Positions 31,397-42,661 of a stretch of 64,000 nt of DNA are shown piece by piece; the first letter of the stretch is position 1, and every line of letters begins with the position of its first letter. A model generated the notes under the pieces. That model worked only from the letters and a program-made list of their open reading frames with translations. It had not been told where the DNA came from and searched no databases. Location: positions 1,604,501 through 1,668,500 of the forward strand of contig NC_054083.1 in assembly GCF_017562075.2 (NCBI RefSeq), given 5' to 3'. Origin of the DNA: Anopheles merus. Taxonomy: Eukaryota > Arthropoda > Insecta > Diptera > Culicidae. A program made the translations under genes and the position numbers.

Positions 31397-32875
31397 AGAA
31401 ATTAAGAGGAAGAAGAGTTTTACGATGCAGCGAGGGGAATGCGCAACTGAGGGACGTTTCATCTCGTAAAGTTCTCAGCGCTCGGGAGCGAGCAGCAGCA
31501 GCTAATGCCTTAATACGCCTTGCCCAACGTGAGTCTTTTGCTGAGGAGCTACGCGATCTGCAAGCAGGAAAGCGGGTCAAAAAACAAGCAGAGCTGAAAA
31601 GACTCACCCCGTTTGTGGACGAAAAGGGTATCATCCGGGTTGGTGGACGACTGAATTTATCACAGCTGCCGTATCAGTCGAAACATCCCGCACTGCTGCC
31701 GAAGGGCCATCCTTTGGCTCGATTGATTGCTGAGCATGATCACAAAATGCTTCTTCATGGAGGAGGACGGTTGCTGCTGTCAGTTATACGAGAGAGGTTT
31801 TGGCCTTTGAACGGAAGAATGTTGGTCAAAAGCGTAGTTCGGAGCTGTATAAAATGTATTCGGTACCAGCCTACTATTGCAGAGCAGCATACTGGCCTGC
31901 TGCCCGCTGCCCGAATTATACCAAGCCGGCCCTTTGCTGTTACCGGGGTCGATTATGCAGGTCCCCTGTACCTAAAACCTGCGCATAGGCGCGCAGCATC
32001 GTTGAAAGCATACCTGTGTGTCTTCGTGTGCTTTGCAACAAAGGCGGTGCATTTGGAGCTAGTGGGAGACCTCTCAACTGACGGTTTTCTCGCGGCTCTA
32101 CGGAGGTTTACGGCGAGGAGAGGTGTTCCGGATCATCTCCATTCGGACAATGGAAAAAACTTCGAGGGAGCGAGAAATGAGCTACGAGAGCTTTTTGCGA
32201 CTTTGACGAGTGAAGCTGCGCAGAGTACCATCGCTTCGTCGTGCGCGGACCAGGGAATCTCTTGGCACATGATTCCACCGAGAGCTCCTCACTTTGGCGG
32301 CCTTTGGGAAGCCGCGGTGAAAACGGCCAAGCGTCATCTGTTCCGTCACCTCGGAAGTACTCGGCTCTCCTTCGAGGGTTACTACACCGTGCTGCACCAG
32401 ATCGAGGCAGCTATGAACTCTCGTCCTCTCTTACCGCTTACGGATGATCCCAATGATTTAGCCGCACTAACATCTTCTCATTTTTTGATAGGCTCCTCAT
32501 TGACGGCACTTCCGGACCCTGACATGACGATGGCACACACTAATGCACATGAGCACTTGGCGAAGCTGCAGCTATTGGTGCAGAAGTTTTGGAAACACTG
32601 GCAAAAGGAGTACTTGCAAGAGTTGCAAAAGGACCCGCGCGTTGCCAGGCAGGCAGATCAATCCAACCCGGTCGAATGGTTATCCTGATGGACGAGTTGC
32701 TGCCTAGTACCCGTTGGCCGTTAGCGCGTGTGATAGAGGTGCACCCCGGTCCGGACGGGCTGGTGCGAGTAGTTACCTTGCGCACGATGAAGGGTTTAAT
32801 TAAGCGTCCGATAACTAAAATATGTCTTTTGCCAGTAGAAGAGAGAGGAGATAACACTTTGCCAGCAGCTTCGTA
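31397..32875 (+). pseudogene. BEL-b integrase (arm A)
   Basis: The main frame (31300-32688, with real homology from about 31396) holds RVGGRL, the zinc-finger pairs H...H and C-I-K-C, and the DDE core: GVDYAGP, HLHSDNGKNF and FGGLWEAAV. The MNSRPL and SHFLIG blocks and the HWQKEYLQEL C-terminal domain follow. One A is missing near 32662 relative to arm B, shifting the last 70 codons. It is nearly intact otherwise. Confidence 0.85.
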
Positions 32876-33009
32876 ACCGAAATGTCCGTATTTGTCGATT
32901 TAATGTTTGTGCACCGCACTTCGTCGTTGTATAAAGAAAACCACGCGGTTTGTGTCAGGTCTGAGTTAGTGTTAGTGTTAGTGTTGATGGTACATCAAGG
33001 CGAGGAGTA

Positions 33010-33285
33010 TGTTTACGTTTTTTGTTATTGTTGTGTCTTGACAGCTAGGGCTACGTTCATCCAGCATATTGTGTGCGTATTTTCACTGGGTGAAGCGTTA
33101 GCGTTGCGTTTGAATTGTCGATGTATTAGTGTTAGGTCCGTTAGGCTAAGAACAAAATTGTCAACCATTGTCGTTAAAGGATTCGGAATATACTGACGCG
33201 TACGCCAAACGGTCACCTTTAAACCCTGAGAAATTTTCACTGCACTTTAACATAAAATATCACAACGTAGGGCCGATCACGAACA
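33010..33285 (+). repeat. BEL-b 3' LTR (arm A)
   Basis: 276 bp, starting TGTTTACG after a purine run (AAGGCGAGGAG, about 32997-33007) and ending CGAACA before the AATGT target duplication (33286-33290). Confidence 0.92.
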
Positions 33286-33315
33286 AATGTAATGAAAAAC
33301 GTTTTGATCACAAAA

Positions 33316-33338
33316 AAAAAAAAAAAAAAAAAAAATAC

Positions 33339-33375
<37 letters not shown>

Positions 33376-33433
33376 CTATATATAATATATATATAATTAT
33401 GTAATATATAATAGATATATATATATATATATA

Positions 33434-33503
<70 letters not shown>

Positions 33504-33680
33504 ATATATATTATATATATATCTATATGCAACATAACATATTATATGCAACATTTATATTTATTTTTTACAACATAACATTAATTTGCTCAAATAATTA
33601 CTTCCCAATAAATATTTACCCAACTTTGTTCCGGTGGCAATCCGCTGAGCAGAATCGATGTGAATCTGCACTATGACCTT
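33316..33680. repeat. Spacer of the inverted duplication: A-run, (TA)n, 140 bp unique
   Basis: An A run (about 33311-33335) and a (TA)n tract (about 33340-33530) lead into about 140 bp (33540-33680) that has no counterpart in the other arm. The spacer is the only part of the 19-kb block that is not mirrored. Confidence 0.85.
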
Positions 33681-33710
33681 TTTTGTGATCAAAACGTTTT
33701 TCATTACATT

Positions 33711-33986
33711 TGTTCGTGATCGGCCCTACGTTGTGATATTTTATGTTAAAGTGCAGTGAAAATTTCTCAGGGTTTAAAGGTGACCGTTTGGCGTACGCGT
33801 CAGTATATTCCGAATCCTTTAACGACAATGGTTGACAATTTTGTTCTTAGCCTAACGGACCTAACACTAATACATCGACAATTCAAACGCAACGCTAACG
33901 CTTCACCCAGTGAAAATACGCACACAATATGCTGGATGAACGTAGCCCTAGCTGTCAAGACACAACAATAACAAAAAACGTAAACA
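33711..33986 (-). repeat. BEL-b 3' LTR (arm B)
   Basis: 276 bp. In its own orientation it starts TGTTTACG and ends CGAACA. It matches the other BEL-b LTR copies. Confidence 0.92.
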
Positions 33987-34119
33987 TACTCCTCGCCTTG
34001 ATGTACCATCAACACTAACACTAACACTAACTCAGACCTGACACAAACCGCGTGGTTTTCTTTATACAACGACGAAGTGCGGTGCACAAACATTAAATCG
34101 ACAAATACGGACATTTCGG

Positions 34120-35250
34120 TTACGAAGCTGCTGGCAAAGTGTTATCTCCTCTCTCTTCTACTGGCAAAAGACATATTTTAGTTATCGGACGCTTAATTAA
34201 ACCCTTCATCGTGCGCAAGGTAACTACTCGCACCAGCCCGTCCGGACCGGGGTGCACCTCTATCACACGCGCTAACGGCCAACGGGTACTAGGCAGCAAC
34301 TCGTCCATCAGGATAACCATTCGACCGGGTTGGATTTGATCTGCCTGCCTGGCAACGCGCGGGTCCTTTTGCAACTCTTGCAAGTACTCCTTTTGCCAGT
34401 GTTTCCAAAACTTCTGCACCAATAGCTGCAGCTTCGCCAAGTGCTCATGTGCATTAGTGTGTGCCATCGTCATGTCAGGGTCCGGAAGTGCCGTCAATGA
34501 GGAGCCTATCAAAAAATGAGAAGATGTTAGTGCGGCTAAATCATTGGGATCATCCGTAAGCGGTAAGAGAGGACGAGAGTTCATAGCTGCCTCGATCTGG
34601 TGCAGCACGGTGTAGTAACCCTCGAAGGAGAGCCGAGTACTTCCGAGGTGACGGAACAGATGACGCTTGGCCGTTTTCACCGCGGCTTCCCAAAGGCCGC
34701 CAAAGTGAGGAGCTCTCGGTGGAATCATGTGCCAAGAGATTCCCTGGTCCGCGCACGACGAAGCGATGGTACTCTGCGCAGCTTCACTCGTCAAAGTCGC
34801 AAAAAGCTCTCGTAGCTCATTTCTCGCTCCCTCGAAGTTTTTTCCATTGTCCGAATGGAGATGATCCGGAACACCTCTCCTCGCCGTAAACCTCCGTAGA
34901 GCCGCGAGAAAACCGTCAGTTGAGAGGTCTCCCACTAGCTCCAAATGCACCGCCTTTGTTGCAAAGCACACGAAGACACACAGGTATGCTTTCAACGATG
35001 CTGCGCGCCTATGCGCAGGTTTTAGGTACAGGGGACCTGCATAATCGACCCCGGTAACAGCAAAGGGCCGGCTTGGTATAATTCGGGCAGCGGGCAGCAG
35101 GCCAGTATGCTGCTCTGCAATAGTAGGCTGGTACCGAATACATTTTATACAGCTCCGAACTACGCTTTTGACCAACATTCTTCCGTTCAAAGGCCAAAAC
35201 CTCTCTCGTATAACTGACAGCAGCAACCGTCCTCCTCCATGAAGAAGCAT
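34120..35250 (-). CDS. BEL-b integrase catalytic and C-terminal domains (arm B)
   Basis: A 376-codon open frame begins within the zinc-finger region. It carries CIKC, GVDYAGP (first Asp), HSDNGKNF (second Asp), PHFGGLWEAAV (Glu) and the complete C-terminal domain ending KICLLPVEERGDNTLPAAS, just before the polypurine tract. It is the most complete integrase of this family in the window. One missing base (CATTTGTG versus CATTTTGTG near 35251) separates it from the RT/RNase H frame. The Met is internal to pol, not a true start. Confidence 0.85.
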   Translation of the reverse strand: MLLHGGGRLLLSVIRERFWPLNGRMLVKSVVRSCIKCIRYQPTIAEQHTGLLPAARIIPSRPFAVTGVDYAGPLYLKPAHRRAASLKAYLCVFVCFATKAVHLELVGDLSTDGFLAALRRFTARRGVPDHLHSDNGKNFEGARNELRELFATLTSEAAQSTIASSCADQGISWHMIPPRAPHFGGLWEAAVKTAKRHLFRHLGSTRLSFEGYYTVLHQIEAAMNSRPLLPLTDDPNDLAALTSSHFLIGSSLTALPDPDMTMAHTNAHEHLAKLQLLVQKFWKHWQKEYLQELQKDPRVARQADQIQPGRMVILMDELLPSTRWPLARVIEVHPGPDGLVRVVTLRTMKGLIKRPITKICLLPVEERGDNTLPAAS

Positions 35251-36935
35251 TTGTGATCATGCTCAGCAATCAATCGAGCCAAAGGATGGCCCTTCGGCAG
35301 CAGTGCGGGATGTTTCGACTGATACGGCAGCTGTGATAAATTCAGTCGTCCACCAACCCGGATGATACCCTTTTCGTCCACAAACGGGGTGAGTCTTTTC
35401 AGCTCTGCTTGTTTTTTGACCCGCTTTCCTGCTTGCAGATCGCGTAGCTCCTCAGCAAAAGACTCACGTTGGGCAAGGCGTATTAAGGCATTAGCTGCTG
35501 CTGCTCGCTCCCGAGCGCTGAGAACTTTACGAGATGAAACGTCCCTCAGTTGCGCATTCCCCTCGCTGCATCGTAAAACTCTTCTTCCTCTTAATTTCTT
35601 TAGATGAGGGAGCATGGCAATGAATCGCATGCAATAGCTGACAACGTTCACCAGGCGAGTATAAGATGACCAACACAGAAACAATTCGTTGCGGCACACA
35701 GTAACCGCCGAAATTAACTCCTTCCTCTCTTGCTCTGCCACTTCAGGAATGCTTTGTGGATTGGGCATGGGCCAAGCATCTTGTGAATGCTCAAGCCAGG
35801 CTGGTCCATGCCTCCATGCTCGACTGTTGTTGAACTCGGACACCTCCATCCCACGTGATACCAAATCAGCAGGATTTTCGACTCCAGCTACGTGCCTCCA
35901 ATTGGCACCACTAGTGAAATGCTGGATTTCCGCTACACGGTTGGCCACAAATGTTTTCCATGTGCTCGGTGGCGCCTTGATCCAATGCATGCAGATAGCT
36001 GAGTCGGTCCAAAAATATGATGCATTTACGGCCACATCAATGGCACCTTTTATGCGGTGATGCAAGTGCGCAGCTAGAACGCAGGCACACAACTCCAACC
36101 GAGCAATAGTCAGATTTTTCAACGGAGCAACTTTACTCTTCGACGCTAAAAGCATGACTCGAACTCGCCCAGCGTCTTCACACCGCACATATGTGCAAGC
36201 ACCATAGGCTGCGGAAGATGCATCAGCAAAAGTGTGCAGCTCGATGTTTCGCGCCTCAGGAAGCAGTATGAATCTGTCCATTCGATATTGTGATAGAGAT
36301 CGTATCTCCTTCTGAAACTGCTTCCACTTGCATACGATGTCTTCTGGCAACAATTCATCCCAATCGCGTGACGACACCCATATCTCCTGCATAATCATCT
36401 TAGCACGGATGATTATCGGCGCTATCATCCCCAAAGGATCGTACATTTTTGCGATGGCAGATAACACAGATCGCTTGGTGATCACATCGTCGTCTGGCTG
36501 GCACACACCCTCAAACACCAGCCAATCACCTTGTGGAACCCAACTGATGCCAAGTGTCTTCACGGCTTCGTGAGAATCGAAGCTCATCTTGGTTGTGGTT
36601 CCAACCTGTGCCTCATCCAGCCCATGCAGCACATCAACACAGTTCGACGTCCATTTCCGCAGCTCAAATCCGCCCTTTTGTAGTAGTTCGGCCAATTCAG
36701 TTCGTAGGCGGGTGGCTTCCTCAACTGATTGGGCTCCACCGATGGAATCGTCGACGTAAAAATTCTTTCGTAGAGCTGAGCCCGCTCGTGGGTATGCATT
36801 ACCCTCATCATCGGCCAGCTGAATAAGAGCGCGCGTAGCGAGAAAGGATGAAGGCGCGAGACCATACGTTACTGTATTCAGCTGGTAGGTCTCCACTGGC
36901 TGCTGCGGCTCGAAGCGAAACAAGATTCGCACCAA
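35187..36935 (-). CDS. BEL-b RT, RNase H and integrase N-terminus (arm B)
   Basis: A 582-codon open frame. It holds RT palm residues with catalytic YVDD at 36747-36758 (about residue 60), the PLGMIAPIIIRAK connection, RNase H with LHTFADASSAAYGA and IARLELCACVLAAH, then the KLRGRRVL and RVGGRLN lead-in to integrase. The last 20 codons are out of frame after the one-base loss near 35251. Upstream, the TAA at 36969-36971 separates it from the RT start. That lesion is shared with arm A, so it predates duplication. Confidence 0.85.
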   Translation of the reverse strand: MVRILFRFEPQQPVETYQLNTVTYGLAPSSFLATRALIQLADDEGNAYPRAGSALRKNFYVDDSIGGAQSVEEATRLRTELAELLQKGGFELRKWTSNCVDVLHGLDEAQVGTTTKMSFDSHEAVKTLGISWVPQGDWLVFEGVCQPDDDVITKRSVLSAIAKMYDPLGMIAPIIIRAKMIMQEIWVSSRDWDELLPEDIVCKWKQFQKEIRSLSQYRMDRFILLPEARNIELHTFADASSAAYGACTYVRCEDAGRVRVMLLASKSKVAPLKNLTIARLELCACVLAAHLHHRIKGAIDVAVNASYFWTDSAICMHWIKAPPSTWKTFVANRVAEIQHFTSGANWRHVAGVENPADLVSRGMEVSEFNNSRAWRHGPAWLEHSQDAWPMPNPQSIPEVAEQERKELISAVTVCRNELFLCWSSYTRLVNVVSYCMRFIAMLPHLKKLRGRRVLRCSEGNAQLRDVSSRKVLSARERAAAANALIRLAQRESFAEELRDLQAGKRVKKQAELKRLTPFVDEKGIIRVGGRLNLSQLPYQSKHPALLPKGHPLARLIAEHDHKCFFMEEDGCCCQLYERGFGL

Positions 36936-36968
36936 CGGTCGATCGTCAGGATGAAGAAGTATTTGGCG

Positions 36969-37688
36969 TTACATTTTTGCTATATCGCCAACTAATGCCA
37001 CCTTATACGTGCGGAACCGCAAAAGCTGATCTAGCAAGTCGTCCTGCACCACTGGTCCCACGCACAAAGCATCATTCAACGAGTATCCGCTGGTGGTTTT
37101 AGAAGAACCGTCGAACACGACCCTGATTTTCGTTGTGGTGCTAGACTCCTTGAACACAGGATGATGTGGCAAATAATACGACTCAGCAGGTACTGTATCT
37201 CCATCCCGAACTAAACTCATGTGCCCGAGATCAAGATACTCCTTCATAAACGCATGGTACTCTTCCTTCAACTTTGCATTTTTAGCGAATCTCTTCTCCA
37301 ACAGATCATATCTTCGTACTGCGCTTACCTTGGAAGCACCCAGTCTGATGCCGAAATCGGGATGACGGGGTAAGCGTACGATATAACGCCCAGTCTCATT
37401 TCTCGCCGTTGTATCACGGAATATCTGCTCGCATCTTCGTTCCTCAGGCGAGTAGCCATCCTTCATCACTAATGAATCTGTCTTCCAGAATCGTTCGATG
37501 CTCTCTTCCAGCGACATCATACAGATAGCGTTAGAATTTGTTACCTGCGGTACCGGGCATTGTAACGTAGCCGAACCAGCAACAATCCAACCAAACACAC
37601 TATCAATCAATAACGGCAACCCATCACCCAAATGTACTCTGGCTGCACTGGGGAAGAATGAATAGTAGTGCTTGATACCTATCACCAA
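36969..37688 (-). pseudogene. BEL-b protease end and RT start (arm B)
   Basis: A 239-codon frame from IGIKHYYSFFPSA through YYLPHHPVFKESSTTTKIRVVFDGSSKTTSGYSLND to GDIAKM, ending at the shared TAA. It lacks the one-base loss seen in arm A near 29827. The preceding protease core is deleted in this arm. Confidence 0.8.
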
Positions 37689-38354
37689 TGCTCTTTACCA
37701 TCAGCATCAATTATGCTCAAACGAACAGTGAGCAAAAACACTTCCTCCGATCGAATAGGATGCTTAGTAACGTTGAGCGACTGTGCTTGGTAACGATCAT
37801 TCCTTCCTATGGATTCTTGTCCTTCCGCATACACGAGTTTCGGTTCCGTACCGACTGCAGACGAACGATGCAAAAGAGAGTGATGTCTCTCACCACAGTG
37901 TTTGCACCTGGACGATGAAGCGCAGTTCCTTGCCAAGTGACCTTTCCTTAAGCAATTATGGCAAACTTTCTTCTCAATAGCTATCTGAAAACGCTCAGAC
38001 AGAGGAAGACGGCAAAACTTATAGCAACTGCTTAAGGCATGATCATGCTGGCAATGCGGGCACCCTTTTGAACTGCTCGCCATGGTTGAGCAGGAAGAAA
38101 GGTGCTGTGGAGCTCGCCGTACAAAACTAGGATGAGTAGCTTCTCTCGTTGCCGGATGGTTCATAGAAATCGATTCTAATGTTCTCATTTTTCTTTGCAG
38201 GAACTCAATTAGCATGCTGTAGTTCGGGCTGCTGAGGGTGGAAGCATAATCTTCCCACGTTCGTAGCGTCTCATCGGGAAGCTTGGTGCACAACACATAT
38301 TCTAGCACGGTGCTCCATTGCGCTGTTGGTTCGCCAAGCTGATGCAGCATCTTT
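37682..38354 (-). pseudogene. BEL-b Gag C-terminal part, protease deleted (arm B)
   Basis: A frame with the zinc knuckles CHNCLRKGHLARNC and CKHCGERHHSLLH, ending at HW and two stops because 315 bp are missing at 37687-37688. The equivalent arm A sequence (28999-29313) holds the DCASQ active site. Both junctions contain ATT. Confidence 0.8.
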
Positions 38355-39028
38355 ACGTGACGATCAAAATCGTCAAACCAGCCTGTGCAATGATGCGTTC
38401 GATTCCTTGGTCACCTTGCCGATGTTGAACATTGCCTGTAGATGACGCTTCTTTTGTAGATACTCGTTGGCGTATCTGTCCACCAACGATTTCCAGGCAA
38501 TGTTGTAGTTAGATGCACACAACGGAATCGATTCCAGCAACTTTGCAGCTTCACCCTTGAGCGCAGCTCGAAGATAATGGAACTTTGGATAGTTAGCACC
38601 TCTTCGTTGCTGTGGATTAGTGCTTCAAAAGTGTCCCGAAATGTCGCCCATTGCATCTCATTGCCGTCAAATTCTGGAAGAGAAATGGTTGGCAGCCTCA
38701 CTCCAGATGTAGCAATGGTTGATGAGGCGGGAATAGCATTATGCGATGGCCGCGACAATGCTTGTAGGCTGGCCCTCGCGGCCATTAAGGCGTCCTCAGT
38801 CGTAGCGCGAAAATGGCTCTCCATTTCGCGCGCTTCGGGTGCTGCTCCATCCTCGATCAACTGCTGCACTGTATCGAACTCTGCTGCAACACGTTCGGTG
38901 TCGGAGATGAATAAGCCAAGCCTGAATTCATCCCGCTCAGGCACAAAATTAGCAGCAAATGCTATAACACGCTGAATTTTTTCTTCCAGGGTTCGCCGTC
39001 TGGACAGCAAATTTACAGCGTTAGCCAT
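38355..39028 (-). pseudogene. gag: BEL-b Gag N-terminal part (arm B)
   Basis: It begins MANAVNLLSRRR and matches arm A to the FDGNEMQWATF block. One missing A (CCAAAGTTCC versus CCAAAAGTTCC, near 38583) then shifts the frame, so later residues of the 205-codon ORF are out of frame. The site of the arm A insertion is empty here (GACGATTTTGATCGTC on the coding strand). Confidence 0.82.
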
Positions 39029-39339
39029 ATCAGTCTCGTAATGGCAGATGGAACGATGGCGCTAAAAACACAGGACACTGAACACGAAACACAAATTCAC
39101 AAATGTTCTGTCCGTGCGTATGATCAATTATCACAGCAATCAACAATTACACAATGCTCAACAATCAAGTCACAACACGCAACAAGCACTGGACAACGAA
39201 TTTCGAAAGAAACTGTTCGTTGTCTATGGTCGGTGACGAAAAAACGTAAAGTCAACAGATTTTTACACGCAGCAAAATCACACAAAATACGAGCAACAAT
39301 TTCACTTCACAATACACCGATCCTGGTCACGGCACCAAA

Positions 39340-39615
39340 TGTTCGTGATCGGCCCTACGTTGTGATATTTTATGTTAAAGTGCAGTGAAAATTTCTCAGG
39401 GTTTAAAGGTGACCGTTTGGCGTACGCGTCAGTATATTCCGAATCCTTTAACGACAATGGTTGACAATTTTGTTCTTAGCCTAACGGACATAACACAAAT
39501 ACATCGACAATTCAAACGCAACGCTAACGCTTCACCCAGTGAAAATACGCACACAATATGCTGGATGAACGTAGCCCTAGCTGTCAAGACACAACAATAA
39601 CAAAAAACGTAAACA
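39340..39615 (-). repeat. BEL-b 5' LTR (arm B)
   Basis: 276 bp. It differs by a few bases from the 3' copy (for example ACATAACACAAAT versus ACCTAACACTAAT) and is followed, in element orientation, by the TGGTGCCGTGACC primer site. Confidence 0.92.
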
Positions 39616-40028
39616 ACATTAATAAATTAGTTTGTTAAAATGTTCGTATGATGTAGTATAAACAGATTACACAATTTATATCATTTTGCAATACAACAAC
39701 AAACCAACAGGTTATCTATACGTTTTTTTTATTTTCTGATATTTTAAGATAGATATTTTATTTTTTTGGTCCAACCTCATAACATCACCAACAGTGCAAA
39801 GCTCGTGCTGAAAATTTCCTAGAAATACAAAACAATGCCACTTGACCATTCCGTTTCAAACCTTCGTACTCTGTTCCATGCGGATGGTATTTGTGTTGGT
39901 TGAACCTCTTATAAATACTACACGAAATATTTTGGCGTATTGGTTAACGGTATAGCCAAGCCAGAGCAGCCGTTTTGTTGACTAGTTGCAGTGGAACACT
40001 TGTTAAAACAATAAGTGTAGTGATTTCA

Positions 40029-41193
40029 ATGAATATGGCTGTAAGTGAGGCTAATCACATGCAAATCTCTTCATATCGTTTCTAATCTTCTATGATAAAT
40101 ATTTTAGGACAAAAGAAAAACTACCAATAAGTCTCAGTTCGAGCGACTTATTTCGTTAATCGAGCAGAATAGCGATGTTGTGGGTGATAGGAGTAAGGGG
40201 AGCACCGCATTTTGGGAGGAAGTTTCCAACCAATTAAATTTATTAGGACCACCTATGAAAGATGGCTCAGGCTGGAAAAAAGTAAGTTTACATCTTAAAT
40301 TATAATTTGTGAACTAGGATTTTTATATCAATGTTCATTCTATTTATTGTCAGGTCTGGGCAGATTATAAATCAGGGTAAAAAAAAGCTCGCCCACAATA
40401 ACAGAGAGTATAGCGCTACAGGTGGAGGGTAATTGAGTAGTTTCTCTATGATGGAGAAACATGTGATCGAACTGTTAGATTTAAGACAGTCCATAGTAGG
40501 CACACCCGATCTGCCTATGTTAGGTGTAGATTCACTACGATATGAGCCCCAACCCGGGCCGTCATCACAACTTCAAAAACAACCACAACAACAAAAACAA
40601 AGTCAACAAAACCCGCAACAGCAACTATCTTCGCAACAGCAGCAGCACACTTCACAGTAGCAGCAGTAACCTTTGCTACAGCAGCAACAAACTTCACAAC
40701 AGCAGCAGCGAACTCAACATCAGCTTCAAGAGCAACAACAATCACAACAGCAACAACAATTACAACAACAGCAACATGAAGATGAAGATGAAGCAAATGT
40801 GCATGGTACACAATTTCATCGCTTTAAAAAGAGAAGTGTTGCTGAACTACAGTTGCTAGAATTTAAAAGGTACAATAGGACAACAGAAAAACTGGTATTC
40901 ATAAAACAGGAGGAATAAGAATTAAAAAAAGCATTTTTGGGTGTTATAAAAGAATACATAAATGATAAACGCGCGGTAGCAGAAAGAGATTTGGATTTGA
41001 AACAAAAAATATTCCATTTTAAGGTTGAATTAGCAAATAAGGAATTAGAATTAAGACAAATTTTGTCATCAAAAGAGTTAGATTAAAAATTAAAAATATC
41101 AAATAGCCAGTAAGAATTAAAAAAAAGCAATAGCTAATAAGCAAATTGAGGTTGAAATGTTAAAATTAAAATTAGAGAAAAAACGTTTAGCTT
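40029..41193 (+). pseudogene. Myb/SANT-like Harbinger partner gene (arm B)
   Basis: Exon 1 (40029-40040) encodes MNMA. An intron (40041-40107) with GT-AG ends follows. Exon 2 (40108-40281) opens DKRKTTNKSQFERLISLIEQ and ends at DGSGWKK. A second intron (40282-40353) leads to exon 3, which opens VWADYKSG. Together these form a Myb_DNA-bind_5-like domain with the conserved W-K...W-A-D-Y-K and GGG elements. A glutamine-rich stretch (40560-40770) and a lysine/glutamate-rich coiled-coil-like tail follow. In-frame stops after YKSG and GGG make it a pseudogene, although the splice sites look intact. Confidence 0.75.
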
Positions 41194-41389
41194 AGTAAGT
41201 TGCTGCGATGGTACTCAGTATTGAATTTCTTTGTTTCTATTGATTCAATTTTCGAAAACTACATTAAAATTGAAAATTTCATATATTTATTGAATTTCGC
41301 TGTTACTTTTTCTTTTTTCCTGTTTTCTTATATGAATCTTATATACCACGTATAATACTATTGATCGTCTGTTGCCACTCTATATTGTG

Positions 41390-41840
41390 TTAAATACACA
41401 TGTTGTGTAACGCACAAAACGTATTGATTATTAGTCCTGCCTTTCTTGGATCGTAATTCAGGGATCTTTCAGCTCCTAACAGACATCTGAACCGTGATTT
41501 TAGGATTCCTATACTTTGCTCCACAGTCATTCTTCCCGCCGATATTTTTGAGTTTTCTTGTGCTTCCACAGAACCCTCATCCGGATCACGATGAGGTCTT
41601 ACTATCCAAGGTTCTGAGGGATATCCACCATCTCCTGAATACAAACAGTAACATTAAAATGTGTTTTTTACATTTCACAAAATTTCAAACTACCAAATAG
41701 TCTGTCATTTTGTCCACTTCTATGTACGTGCTCAAAATAAGCCCGGACTGGACTTACTCTCCACACATGGGCGTCATGGTTTGATCCTGCAAAACGAGCG
41801 TCGATCGCTCTAATCCGGTATTTGTGATCACATACCTTCA
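41390..41840 (-). pseudogene. PIF/Harbinger transposase C-terminal half (arm B)
   Basis: Same two exons as arm A. The upstream exon (41694 to about 41840) is intact here, reading HDAHVWRVSPVRAY and ending LFG across the intron (41635-41693). The downstream exon (41390-41634) encodes GDGGYP through VEQSIGILKSRF to LHNMCI. The catalytic Asp and Glu of the second half are present. The N-terminal half is missing at the (TA)n border. Confidence 0.8.
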
Positions 41841-41876
41841 ATAAACAAAATGTTGTTAGCTTTTGTTTATGTTTTT

Positions 41877-42203
<327 letters not shown>

Positions 42204-42218
42204 TGGCGCAGCCGGTAG
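42204..42218 (+). promoter_or_regulatory. gypsy-2 primer-binding site
   Basis: TGGCGCAGCCGGTAG directly after the LTR. It is the same type as in gypsy-1, matching the primer used by 17.6/297 relatives. Confidence 0.8.
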
Positions 42219-42661
42219 TTGTCGTTGAAACAAAAGGAAAGATAACAGTGCTAGTGAGTGTATTACAATCTCACGCAGATTGCCCGAAAAAAAAGCCACT
42301 ACTAGATAGAGCTATAATTTCATCTCCGAACGAAAACAAAGTGCGGAAGACTTGTGGCAACGCCGTTTCTAATTCAATGACAAAACCTTCCTTCCTCCTC
42401 TCCTTTTATCCAGAAGCGGATTGAGGTTAGGGTACTACACGTGTTCTAAAAACACGCACGCACAGGTAAGCGAACTTGTAGTTTTAATCTTTTGTTTGTC
42501 TAAGAGTGACAGAGATAAAAAAAACATTTGCTACTGTGCAGCGAATAAATACTACCTGATAGGTTTATTCGCATTCTTTATCAGGTTGCTAAATAGGCGC
42601 TTGATCTTGGAAACAAAAAAAAAAACGCAGAAAGTGTTGTTTCACGCTCGATTTTTTTTTC

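Larger units (their letters stand above)
26244..33285 (+). mobile_element. BEL/Pao retrotransposon, arm A copy (BEL-b)
   Basis: Two matching LTRs (26244-26518 and 33010-33285) enclose gag, protease, RT, RNase H and integrase. Perfect 5-bp target duplications AATGT flank it (26239-26243 and 33286-33290). The arm B copy has the same flanks on both sides, so the two derive from one insertion followed by duplication. An 824-bp MITE-like insertion and several one-base deletions break this copy. Confidence 0.92.
33711..39615 (-). mobile_element. BEL/Pao retrotransposon, arm B copy (BEL-b)
   Basis: LTRs at 33711-33986 and 39340-39615, flanked by ACATT on both sides (33706-33710 and 39616-39620), the complement of the arm A duplication. 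It lacks the 824-bp insertion and has lost 315 bp of the protease region. Its RT, RNase H and integrase frames are more open than those in arm A. Confidence 0.92.
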
